Source: Gavia stellata (lineage: Eukaryota > Chordata > Aves > Gaviiformes > Gaviidae). Taken from it: a DNA stretch of 64,000 bases. The stretch's first letter is position 1. The number at the start of each line of letters is the position of its first letter. The notes under the pieces were generated by a model, which was not told the origin of the DNA, ran no database searches, and was given only the letters and a program-made list of their open reading frames with translations. Positions 26,201 through 37,390 of this stretch are shown one piece after another. Position numbers and translations under genes: made by a program. The DNA lies in NCBI RefSeq assembly GCF_030936135.1, contig NC_082596.1, forward strand, positions 97,324,449-97,388,448, written 5' to 3'.

Positions 26201-28195
26201 CCATCACCAGATTGAAACTTTACCTTCAGCTTCCACACAGCATCGAGTGTAAAGCTCTTCTACCCTGAGTTATGGCTGCTGCTGCATGTTTTGCTACATC
26301 TCATATCCCGCACAGCATTGTTTTGATTCTGAAGATGTGATGTTCTGCCTTCACTTCTGAAGACGTAATGTTCTGGCTTCACCATGGTCTTCTGCTCTCC
26401 ACAGCCAACAGTTTCTCTACCTGTAGTCTCCTTGTTCCCCCTCTCTCCACACACCCTGCTCTGCTCATCTCCCCTGGCTCAATCTCATCCTTCAGATTGT
26501 CCTTTTGTGCACTCTTGATATCTCAAATCCAAACCCCAGGAGCACACCAGCTCCCTCAACTGTAAATCACCTTCTGTCTGCATGCTGCTCTATTCTTTGC
26601 TACGTAGCAGTATTTTCCCTACTCTTCATTTAAGCCACATCCCTATGGTTACCTATAATCTTTTGGTTCTTCTTACAAATTGCCTGCCCCCCTGATCTTT
26701 TGCCTTTTGCACAAAGGACATCGCTGCATTTTTTAAAACGTGAGATGCCACAGTGCGGGCACTTGGATCTCTGATGAACTGAGTATCAAAGAAGCAGAAG
26801 ACAGCTGGCCTTCCAGCTGTGTAGTCCAAAAATGGTGATGCTGCTATACCTTTTTGAGGAAAAAGCCAAATAGGGACCTCAACCACTGTTAGTAATTCTG
26901 GGATTTTGCTAGTGATGTTCTTGAATCTACAAAGGCTTTGAGAGGAAACTTGTCTGTAGCTAACTCATCCCAGACAAGAAGGAATTGACAGCAATGTTTC
27001 CTGCACAGTCTCCAATAAATGAGAGTTGCTAATTGTTTAATCCTCCTAAACTTCTGTTTGTCTGTGCTGTAAGTGACTTAGCCTGCAGCATACTCCAGTC
27101 TAGACTGGAGTTTTTGGTTCTTAGCCATCTGCCTGACAGTTTTTTTGTGATACATGTATTTCCTCTTAGTGACCTACTTATAAGGTATCACAGTTTGCCA
27201 GAAAAATAGGCCCACGTCTGGGGCCAGCATTTGAGCTCTCTCTACTTTGGTCCTGGCTTTTATCTGTAAGGGGCACTGAAGTGAAACCAGATAAACCTCC
27301 AGTTTTGGAGTTCAAAGTTGAGACTGCCATCTGGATCAGGAACTGAGCTGTGCAGTTTGGGCATGTCGCTTGTTTTTGTTAAATACCGAGACATGTTCTT
27401 TCCCCCTGACACTCATTCTTTCCCTCTGGTTTGTAGATTGAAGAATCAGGTAATTACTACCCTGGGATTTCCATCCTCTGGAAAATGCTGTGCCCTTCTA
27501 CAAAAGACAGGTCTTTCTGTTCCAACAGAAGTGCTCATAGTGGGCGGGTTAGCTTTGCTTCTTGCCGGGTGTTTGTTTCTCTGTAAAACGAACATTTCCT
27601 CCAGAGCTGCTTAGGGCTAAGGGAGGTGAGTCATTAAGTCTCATTTTACTGTGCAAGTCTTTGCATGGGCATTAATTAGGATGAGATATCAGTTATTCTC
27701 TGAGCTTCGTTTTCCTTATCCCAGCCAACCATACATTGCCATCAATGCTGCTGTGACCAACTGGATTCCCAATTTCTCCAAACTGCTCTTAAACCAGCCG
27801 GACTGTGTAAAAGGAGCACATCTGAGGCCCTGTTTCATGGTGACAGCGGCATAACAGGACCTTCATCTTGAACATAAGGACTGATCCAGTTATGTCTTTG
27901 TCTGGACATGGCCGCTGCTGGCATTTTCCTTGGCACAAAGGCAGTGTAACACCAAACTGCCGCAGGGAGTAGCTGGCAGAGATGGAGCGTGGCAGCTCTG
28001 CTGCTCCACCTGGGCAGTCAGGCTTCTGTGGCCACGCAATGGGATTAGAGGAATAAATGGCTCAGTTTTATGAAAACTAAGCCTCAGGCTGCTCACGGGC
28101 TCCTTGTCGGTTACTAATGTGGCTGTCAGTTGGGTAAAGCTTGAGTGAGGATCATCATCTCCTGGAGCAGAAAGTCCTGCTTTTCCTCCTGGCAG
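23241..28195. other. Intergenic, no gene seen
   Basis: This is non-coding sequence of mixed composition. Short open frames on both strands (up to 140 codons) have no recognisable domain. A purine-rich run lies at about 24870-24900. Confidence 0.5.
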
Positions 28196-28303
28196 GTTTG
28201 CAGTGGGAAAGGAGCACTGGGAAACTGCAGGGAAAGGACCTGGAGCCTTTTCTCCAGGGGGAGGCAAAAGCGAAGCAGGGCATTTGGAAAAGGCCCGTAA
28301 GAG
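28196..28303 (+). ncRNA. Exon-like segment of unknown transcript
   Basis: A long pyrimidine tract and GGCAG (ending 28195) precede, and a near-perfect donor AGAG|GTGAGT (28304) follows, a 108-base segment. The + frame is open across it, but the protein shows nothing familiar. It may be an exon of an unannotated lncRNA or a chance pair of splice sites. Confidence 0.2.
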
Positions 28304-29544
28304 GTGAGTGCACCAGCTCAGTGTGGGAAACGTGCCGTGGGAGATGTACCGTACCATGGTCCCAAAGCTCAGAAGAAATGGCCCAGGTGAAGAAGGACAC
28401 AGGGACGCCAGTGTCACCTCCACTGGAAGTTTTATCGACAGATTGGTCAAAGTCGGAGCGAGGTGACTACAGAGACTGTGTGTGCACAGGTGTATGTATA
28501 TATGACCGCTGTTGCTGGTGCTACACCTCTGGTTTTAAAACACTGTACAGCTGCTCTGGCAATAATATTTGACTAATTTTGTCGTGTCTCTTTCCTTTTA
28601 AAAGCAAATTATCTAAAAATCATAAAATGTATATTTAACATCCTTGATTGCATCCCAAATCACCAATCTAATGAGTTAAGAGTCTGAACAACAGCTCAAG
28701 AAAACCAAAGGAAATTTTGTGTTACTTGCAAACAACAACTGCCCAGAAAATGGAACGGGCACCAAGGAATATGTGAGATGGAAAGAATCTGATCCTCCTC
28801 ATGAAACTGCTCGCTCTTCAACAACAGATGGTGTGTTTGTGAGTGTTTGCCGTTAAGAAAGTCAGGGCCCTGGACCAAAGGGAAAATATGAGCCACATTT
28901 AACTACTTGCATATGTTGACTTTTGGAATCATTTCCAGTCAGATATAACGTCAGACAGCTATACACTGACCCCTTGTTTTTGTTTGCCTGTGCTCTTTCA
29001 TTCATTTGCCATTATATTTGTCCTGTGACCCAACATGACAGCAAAATGCTCAGTATTGTTTTACCATAAATAGTAAACAAGCTCGGACAACTACTTAAAA
29101 GAAAGGAGAGCTGCAGCTCATGGAAAATTTTGTATAGCAGAGACATTTTAATACAGGCAGGCGGGAACAATTATTATGTCTGCCTCTAACTCTATTCAAA
29201 TAACTATGCCAATTTGCATCACTCAAAATTTATTTTACTGTGTTGCCTGTCTGTTTCAGACTGATGGAGGTTTTTTAAAACCTCAACAAAAACTATCTAA
29301 GAATGACGCTGAGGAAAAATATGTTGTTTTGCCATCCTAAAAATTCTTGCCTATGCAAACCTCCTGTGTGTGTACCATCCAGATCATACAGATACACGTA
29401 TTCCCATATATCTATGTGAATCTAGATACGTATTTTTTATTCAGTTGTGGTTATTTTTCTTCCTACCCTGCCTCATTCAAATCCCTCTGACTTGGAGAAC
29501 ACGTTAGTGTTGGGGAGGGAGGAGAAAAATGGCCTTATGCTTAA
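28304..29544. other. Intergenic, no gene seen
   Basis: This is AT-rich sequence without a recognisable gene or repeat. Confidence 0.5.
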
Positions 29545-29660
29545 AGCAGCAATTCTTAGTGTTGGAGAGCTGGATTTAAATTCTGCTTTTACATGGCGTT
29601 CCCACACGATGCCAGCCATGTGACGTAGGATGCTTTTCCCAGCTGGTTGTTAAAACACAT
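29545..29660 (+). repeat. Possible MIR-like SINE fragment
   Basis: GGAGAGCTGGATTTAAATTC followed by GCCAGCCATGTGACG resembles the MIR core (a 'ggttcaaatcc' box followed by 'gctgtgtgacc'). The match is loose and old. Confidence 0.3.
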
Positions 29661-30754
29661 TTACACTGCAGATTGCTGTCCTGAACCTGCAAGGCAGCTT
29701 CTATACTCTCCCACAGGTACCTGCAGCAGGCCAGCACCGTGCTGCCTGGAACTTCCATCTAGCAGCACCCCCAGGTCTTCTTCTGCCCGCAGAGCCTACT
29801 CTGCAGACAGGCTGTGCCAAGGGGAAAGAGAAATTGCCTTTTGCAAACTGGATTTTCAGTCAGATCTGACTGAAGTCAGATTACATCTGAGCCAGTGCCC
29901 TGATCGCTGGGCTGTTTGATTGAAGCACGTATGTCAAAATGGATTTTCCCCCCCCGCTCTGTCAGTACATTTCATCTTATCTTTGCATTAGGAATTTCTT
30001 CAGTATATTTTCTGCTGAGTCCTCTGATTCTTCTGTCTGTGCTACAATAGATTGAAATTGGGCTCGGATGCAGAGAGGTGTATTCCCCCTTCCACTCCAT
30101 GCACACCTTGCACATAATGCCCTCCCAAGAAATGGAGACAACGTGCAAAATCGTTGCTACTGTGATTCCCTCAGGTCCCGCTGTCAGCACACCAGCAGCA
30201 CCTGTAGCTCCTCTTCCAAGGTAAGCAGCGCAGCCGGTCAGAGAGCACCCCTTCACCAGAAGAGAGCTGGGGCTTTGCTTTTTCGAGCTGAGCTCCCTCT
30301 GCCACCCATCACAGCCTGGAACCCACCACCGGCGTTAGAGGTGCTAATGGGCAAAACTGACGTTCCCGGTTACTTTGGCGAGGCTGGGCTAGTACCATTT
30401 ACTCCGGAGTTTGGCTCATGTACCACCTGCTGTCACCATCAAAACACATTCTTTAATATTAGATGAATCCCAAAGGTGTTCCTGACAGAATAAAAAAAAA
30501 AAATCACCTATGTACTGTCTTTACTGGAAGCAGCAAAATGATTTCCCTTAAAATATAGTATTAAATCTCACTCTTCTATTCCACTGTGAAGCAATGGGAA
30601 AATTAGCTGGTAAGCAGGATTTTTCTAAGATTTTTTGAAACAGCTTCACAGCCTTACCCCTGTCACTGATACTGTCAAATTGGCATACCGTATACCTTGA
30701 AACGCTGTGCACTGCACAGCTGTAAATCCCACATGGATTTATCCAGCAGGCTTA
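29661..30754. other. Intergenic, no gene seen
   Basis: A 132-codon open frame (30068-30466, +) ends without any known domain. A good donor-like CAAG|GTAAGC occurs at 30221, but no matching acceptor is evident. Confidence 0.45.
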
Positions 30755-30840
30755 GTGTCATTAGCCCCTGTTACAGACAGGCTGCAGAGCTGAATGAGCG
30801 CATAACTTGACAGAGGTCATACAAGGTAGCAAAGACCTCT
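30755..30840 (+). repeat. MIR-like / ancient SINE fragment
   Basis: The run CCCCTGTTACAGACAGG...CATAACTTGACAGAGGTCATACAAGGTAGCAAAG resembles the 'ccattttacagatgagg ... taacttgcccaaggtcacacagctagtaag' 3' half of MIR-type core SINEs. It is degraded. Confidence 0.4.
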
Positions 30841-33800
30841 CAAGAGAGCACAGGTTTCATAACAGCCTCTCATTTTCTGAGCGTTGCTGGGTAAGCAGCC
30901 TGGATGCAACGCTCTGTCGCTATCATTTCCCTTTGCCTTCAACTGTTTCTATTGAGAATGCATCTGTGCAACATTCTGGGAAGCAAAAACATTTATCAGG
31001 CATTTTGTTGTCTGTTTTCTGACCCCAAAAAAGCTACCTGTCATTTTCCAGAGTCATTGCCAAATCTCAGTGTGACACTTTTTAATATTAGTTGTAATTG
31101 TGTTAATGTGTTTGCTGAGCAAGCACTCCTAGCCTGTGCTGACCGCTTGGAATTCAAAATTAGCACGGTAATTATGTTTCACAGGCTACTGGTCGATGGG
31201 AAATTTCACCTCGCTTGTGAATTTGCATGTTCTGAAATAGGTCGGAGAAGCAGATGGCTTTGAAAGAAGAAAAAAAATAAAAAGGGCTGGGAGTCAGGCT
31301 CCTGTTTTGCTTATTAGATTAAGCCCTTTCCGACAGGGTGAGTGCTCACATCCAGTTAGGTGGTTCACTAGTGCTGAATGAATCATCAAGAGTGTCTCTG
31401 GAATTTTCCTGGAGGGTATTTTCTGGGTAGCTTCCAGCAGTATTTATGCACAAGGCATCCGGAAGCACCGGCTTGTTATTTGCCGCAGCTCCATCGGGGA
31501 TTTGGAGAAGAGCAGCCGATGAGCCTGACATCTAAGAGTCTGAGGGCAGAGGAAAAACAGTTTTCCATTACCTTGATGCTGAAGTTGTAATTAAATATAG
31601 GTGTTGCCAACTGCAAGATCTGTTAGATAACTGAGCGTACGTACCTCTGGGGAAGCAACCTTGGACTGAGGTATTTTTCTCACTTCTGTGGACACAAGGA
31701 AAAGTACCAACAGCCCTATTCAAGCCCTTCTTTGATTATCATTTCAATCCAAATAATTAAGGGCAGTCTCAGGAAGTTAAAGTCCCTCAAGTAACAGGAA
31801 CAGGACCGCACGGTGTTACTCCGGTATTTCAGCTCATTATGAGTCCTATTTTCCCACGTACTATGGTGGGCGGAAAGACAAATAAAAACACTGCAGGGAC
31901 ACACAACCTACTTCTGCGAGTACTTTCATGCTGTGTGTTGTATGGGTTTGCCTCTTTCTGGCTTTCTGTTTTCTCTTTTACTTGCCTTCCTTCCTACGTA
32001 CCCACAAACACTTCATTTAAGCTCTCAGTTTAATAACATCAACAAAAAAAGAACAGAGTTGCTTTAATGACCAGCTGTATTTTTGGAAGAAGCCAACAGT
32101 CATGCATAGCCAACTTGCATGCGGAGTCTCTTGCTTAGTGAAGAGGCAGTACCATATGGCAACCTGTCATGATGACTCTTTACATTACCTCTCCACTAGG
32201 AAATGTATTCAGAACTATCACATGGCCACAGTATCTCTGCAGATAAAACTGCACTGCCAGCCATGGATATCTGGAGACAACCCGTGGGCTCCTGATACGA
32301 AGATGCAAGTCATTTCCACATACGCTGAAGGAGAATCTCTGCTGGCCTTTGGCTGAACACAGGCCATGCTTATTAGGTGACTGACCATGGCGTTCAGAGG
32401 TACTTGAGTACTGAAATTAAGGCGTTTAGTTTCATATGTGATAAATTTACCTGGATATGTCAACACTGTAATACCCTCTTTTTCTTTCCTCAAAGCCCAC
32501 AGGAGAAAAACACTACATGATTTTTTCCTAACCGTTGTGTTCCTGCCTGTATGCGACAGACAGAGCTCACATGAACAACCATGTGTATGTAAAGGAGTTC
32601 CTGGGAAAAGCCTAACCCAAGAATTTAATTTTGTTTGTCAGTCAGAAAGCAATTAGTAATAACACCATTTTCTTCTCTTAGGAAATGAGCTCCACCATCT
32701 AAGTTGACTACCTGGAACAGGTCCGAATGCAATGCTTACAGATCTCTGCCCAGCAATAGCACCTCAGTCTCACTTCAGCTCAGCCAAAAGCCAGAGGCTT
32801 TTGTGTGTGCTGGTTTATCTGTGCTCTAATTTTATGCTAAGCATTGCAAAAATCAAGAACTGATTGTTTATTTATAATTAATGGGGTTTTTTTTCCCAAC
32901 ACTAAGCAATGAACTTCTTAATGACATTCAAATCAACCGTACATTGAGATGGAAATGGAGGATTCTTTTCATAAATATGTCAATAATCCTTGTTAGTGGC
33001 AGCCTGGTGGCTTGCCTTGTCTGACAATCTGCTCACAGTGTGTATTTTCTTGTTTGTTGTTTTGATTCCCATTTGATTTATATAGAGAGAAAATAGTGTA
33101 TCAATGTACAAAGAATGTATCCATGTCAAATGATTAAATCATGAGGTCGATATGAAACGCAGAACAATAGGATGCCTTGAGTAATTCGTCTTATCATCAA
33201 CCTTGAAGAATGAATAAAAGGTCTTACAAAATTCACAACAAAAGTTATCTAGGAAAAATGTGACATAATGCTGTCAGCAAAGCCATGGAAAGAAAAACTA
33301 AACGGAGAGGGAAAAAAAGGACGAAAAAATCAAAGGTACTTGATGCTGCACATCAGGTTCTTCTGCCCTCATAATTGTTTCCAATGGACTGTGACTACAT
33401 TGTTCTTAAATTTTTCAAGGAGCTTAATTCTTCCATACAGCAGAAAGGCAAATAAGACTACAGTAATTATTCATGCTGTACAATCATTTCACTATATTGA
33501 ACATTGTAGCTAGAGCAGATCAGAAAAAAATCATAGCTATGTTTTTGCCCTTTTCTTGGAGTCTATTTTTCATGGATAGGATTCCAGCTCAGTGATTTTT
33601 GGACAGAGGCCAGGCAGGTTTTGATCTGCCATCTTACCTACAGAACCAGCCTGCAGCAGACAACCCATCACAGCCCCAGCATCCCAACCTCTCCTGAGTG
33701 ACTGTCATCTCATGAGAACGGAACAAGACCTGAAGGTTTGAAGTCATATTTACATTCTTGTGAGAACAAACAGAAAAGGTTGAAAATGAGATTACCCTGA

Positions 33801-36800
33801 AAGACACCTGGACGCTTTGACTGTAGTAAAAAGTGACGGGTATCACTGGCAGCCCTTATAAGACATTTCCTTGAGAAACCAACAAGAACTGGAAGAAGAA
33901 AGATAATACTAATTTGCGGAGATTTGCTATTTTAAGTGTTTGTGCAATCTGGAATGACTACACCTGCGGTCTGCTGGTGCAGAGTCACCCAGACTTTTGC
34001 TACAGGTCCAGAGGTCTGGCTCAAAACTCATGCTAGTCCCATATGTACTACCTATAATCCATTTCTTTAGGTGGTGAACATGGTGCTATCATACCTCTGG
34101 CTGTCAGCTGGAGAAACTAGCTCGCCTGGACCACTTGGCTTGATGTGTCACCAGTGTGCAGGATGTGCCTTCTCAGTGCCGTCTGTGTTCAGAATAATGA
34201 CAAGAAGACAGAGTATGCAGAGGCTCTGATGCATGAAGCACAGAGCAATCATAAAGCATACAAATGAGATTCATATAGCAAATAAATCCCTCAGTCTCCT
34301 ACTGCAGAGTTAGGGAAACACTGAGCATCGGAAGCATACCCAGCACAGCGCTCAGCTCACGAGGAGTGCTCTGGTCTCGTAAAATATTTGGGAAATGGAG
34401 CACATGAAAGAGGCAGGACAATAAATATCACTGCTTTTCCAAGAGAAATCCAACGCTCAACACAGGCAAAGTAGCAGCAGATAGCAGCTGCTTACACTCA
34501 GCTACTCCCCAAAATTGGAGCTATCCTTACCAAACAGTTCAGACTGCAAAACATTCAGGTGAAGAAGTGGCAATGTTAGGGTTTATTGAGGGCTACAGGA
34601 AGGCAGGGCACCATTGCCTCTGCCAGCAAGGCACAGTTGAAACTATACCAAACTCTTCATCACCCGGAGTTCAGCCCGAGCAAGGTTGGCATCAGCGGCT
34701 TCTGAAGGCAAAGGGCATGGCTGCCCGGGCCTCGCTCCTCAGTAGTGCAATTTCTAGGGTTCCTAGCCCAGATTTCACAGGCCTCCCTGCACAGCAGTAA
34801 CAGTGCTAACTGCTAATTTATTTATAATAAATTCCTAATTTATTTTTGGTTTTCAAATGTTATAGAGAAAGAGGGAATCAGTCAGTCAGCAAGACTGACA
34901 CACAGCAAATATCTCCAGAGACGACAGTGATCTGCAGCATTGCTATTGACTTCATTTGTCTGACCTGATTTGACAGTCTAGGCTGCTTTTTTCCCTTCTG
35001 CCTTGGGCACAAGGAGCATCTTGAGCTTGAATTCATCTGGTTTCATGCAGGGTGCCATCTCATCATCCCCAGCCATGCTCTTTGAAGCTCTCTGATGGAC
35101 AGGTCATAGGTCCAGAGCCTTATATCCTCACTGGGAGCTGGGGCATGTTTGATGCATATCTGGGATAGAGCTTCTGGTGAAGTTTCTTTCAATGGAAGCC
35201 TAGTTCCCATGTGCCAAGCAATTCTGCGTACCAGACATGGGTTCATTTCAACACTAGTGTACCACATCAAAATGCGACTGTAGATGCAGCCACCGATAAG
35301 GCATTTCATGTTACTAACCATACATACTAACCATGTACATGATCACATTGTTTAACTTTATCTGTCTGAAACAAGAGCAAATAACAAAAAAGGACTCAGA
35401 TTAAGGACTGTGCTCTTTGGAGATGTCTTTATTTCCCCCAGATGACATCTGGGACATGGATGATTTGGAAATATTGTGGAGAAGCCTGAAGGAATAAAAT
35501 CTAGAAAAAGCATGGAAATTACCTTAGTATTAGTGCATTCAAGACTCTCTCCAGAGCCTCTGTAGTTTCTGAATATTAATGGACTTTGTGAATTTTATTG
35601 TGTTTTACAGGCTGCAGCCTGTTTGTGAGAAGTCCTTGCTCTAGAAGGAGTTAGGGTTAGAGTTAGAAAGAAGCAAGTGAATGAGATATTGCCTTCCTTT
35701 GCAAAACCCCTGTCAAGACATGTCACAGCTGCCTGTTCCCAAACAGCACAGGGACTTTCTTAGATAGAATGTGGACCAAAGAGGCACATCCACCCCCACT
35801 TTCTTAAAATAAAGATATAGCCTGCTTCTCACATTAGTCTAGAAGAACAAGCAATGCTTTCTTCTGTTTGGGAGTGTCCAGAACCTGTAGGAGTTGACAC
35901 ACTAAGGAAATGAAAAAGCTTTTAAGGTATTTTTGTGATCACAGAAGTTGTACGCTGAGGCTTTAAACTGATTCAAGAAATACTGTACTCTTCAGTGGGT
36001 TGTCATTTCAAACAGGTCTTATTCAGCAGGTCTAGGATCCTGTGAGTTACTTCTCTGGCTCCTTATTCCCTGGCTGAGGTTTGCAAATAAATATTTCTCC
36101 AGCTCACCACTCGAAGACAAACCCCAGGAGTGCCCCAGAAGTCTCCAGCTACTTCCATCCATATTTCTGAAGTGGTTTCTATGGGGAGGAGCAGTTCTAT
36201 GGTCCTCTGCTGTTTACTTTTTCCTGTGTTCTCACTACAGTGGGCCATACTCTGAAACGGGTTGGGTTCCACAGAAATCTTTAAAAAAAAAATCCAACCA
36301 TAAAGATTTCCATGCAGTTTTTTCCCAAAAATTTCTCAAACCTTTGGTAGTAGTAGATGAACACAAAATTTCCACTTGACAAATCATTTGGCTTTCAGAG
36401 TTTTTACAACCTCTGTACAAAATCTGCCTATAATCAGTTGCTTCCTTCTTAAACTGACCTTGCTGGTATTTTAAAAATGTTTATTTGTTTAACAAGAAAC
36501 CTTCTTTTGAATGACAATTTCATCTGTCTCTTTTATCACATTTTTACTTGTACCCCATCCCAGAATAGCAGTTGGGTGTCGCAGGATATTTCAATTCTAT
36601 TTCTGAGTTGGGATCTTATTTATTTTATTCCCCATGGGAATTCAGAAATTCTTGAAGGTAAAAGGTTTGGGGTTTTGAAACACCAGTTATGACAATCAAA
36701 GTATTTCCTCAACCTGCTTCTCACTTAAGTGCCCAAGAAGCTGCTTCCTCACCTGGCCATTTCCCCATGCAGCCACTTTGGAAAAAGGGGAAAGTGCCTA

Positions 36801-37158
36801 GCTGGGAAGCAGAGGATACAGGCCGGTACTGCAGAAAAACTCTGAGATTTTGTTCCAGAATAAGAGGAAGCAGATGAGTTTTTAAAATCTCCATCTTTCT
36901 CATCACAGAGAAAATCCTGTTCCCTTCTGAGTTATTTATTAGAGATTCTCTATAAAAATACCCCCAATGGCTAATTGACCTCTGCAAAAAAAACAATGGA
37001 TTTTGCAGAGGGATTTTGTTTGTGCTGTTGTGTTAGCTTGGGGTCTCAGTCCTGCTGAGCCCAAACTCCCTGTTGCCCATGCTGCCTACCTGCCAGCTTA
37101 TCGCCTGCATCTAGACTTGAGTGAGCCAGTTGGCTTCCCAGGCAGGAACACAGATATT
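30841..37158. other. Intergenic, no gene seen; two AT-rich candidate conserved blocks
   Basis: Candidate conserved non-coding blocks are at about 31060-31260 and 33000-33260. There is a short degenerate telomere-like run at 35651-35666. Open frames stay below 120 codons and show no known domains. Confidence 0.45.
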
Positions 37159-37390
37159 CACAGAATAATTCACAGAATCACTAAGGTTGGAAAAGACCTG
37201 TAAGATCATCAAGTCCAACCATCAACTAACACCACCATGCCCATTAAACCATGTCCCACAATGCCTCATCCACACGTTCCTTGAACACCTCAGGTGATGG
37301 TGACTCCACCACTTCCCTGGGCAGCTTATTCCAGTGTCTCACCACTCTCTCAGTAAAGAAATTTTTCCTAATATCCAGCCTGAATTCTTT
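37159..37390 (-). mobile_element. CR1 LINE 3'-end fragment
   Basis: Octamer tail remnants (CACAGAATAATTCACAGAAT) are followed by GGTTGGAAAAGACCTGTAAG, AAGTCCAACCATCAACTAAC, and a 'TTCCAGTGTCTCACCACTCT' stretch typical of the CR1 3' region. The first ~80 bases are very similar to the copy at 23097, so the two are probably of the same subfamily. The element is 5'-truncated. Confidence 0.93.

Noticed and set aside
27890..28450. 186-codon - strand open frame
   Set aside because: No domain, no promoter or splice context, and a competing open frame on the other strand.
35651..35666. TTAGGGTTAGAGTTAG, considered as an interstitial telomeric repeat
   Set aside because: Too short and degenerate to be more than chance.
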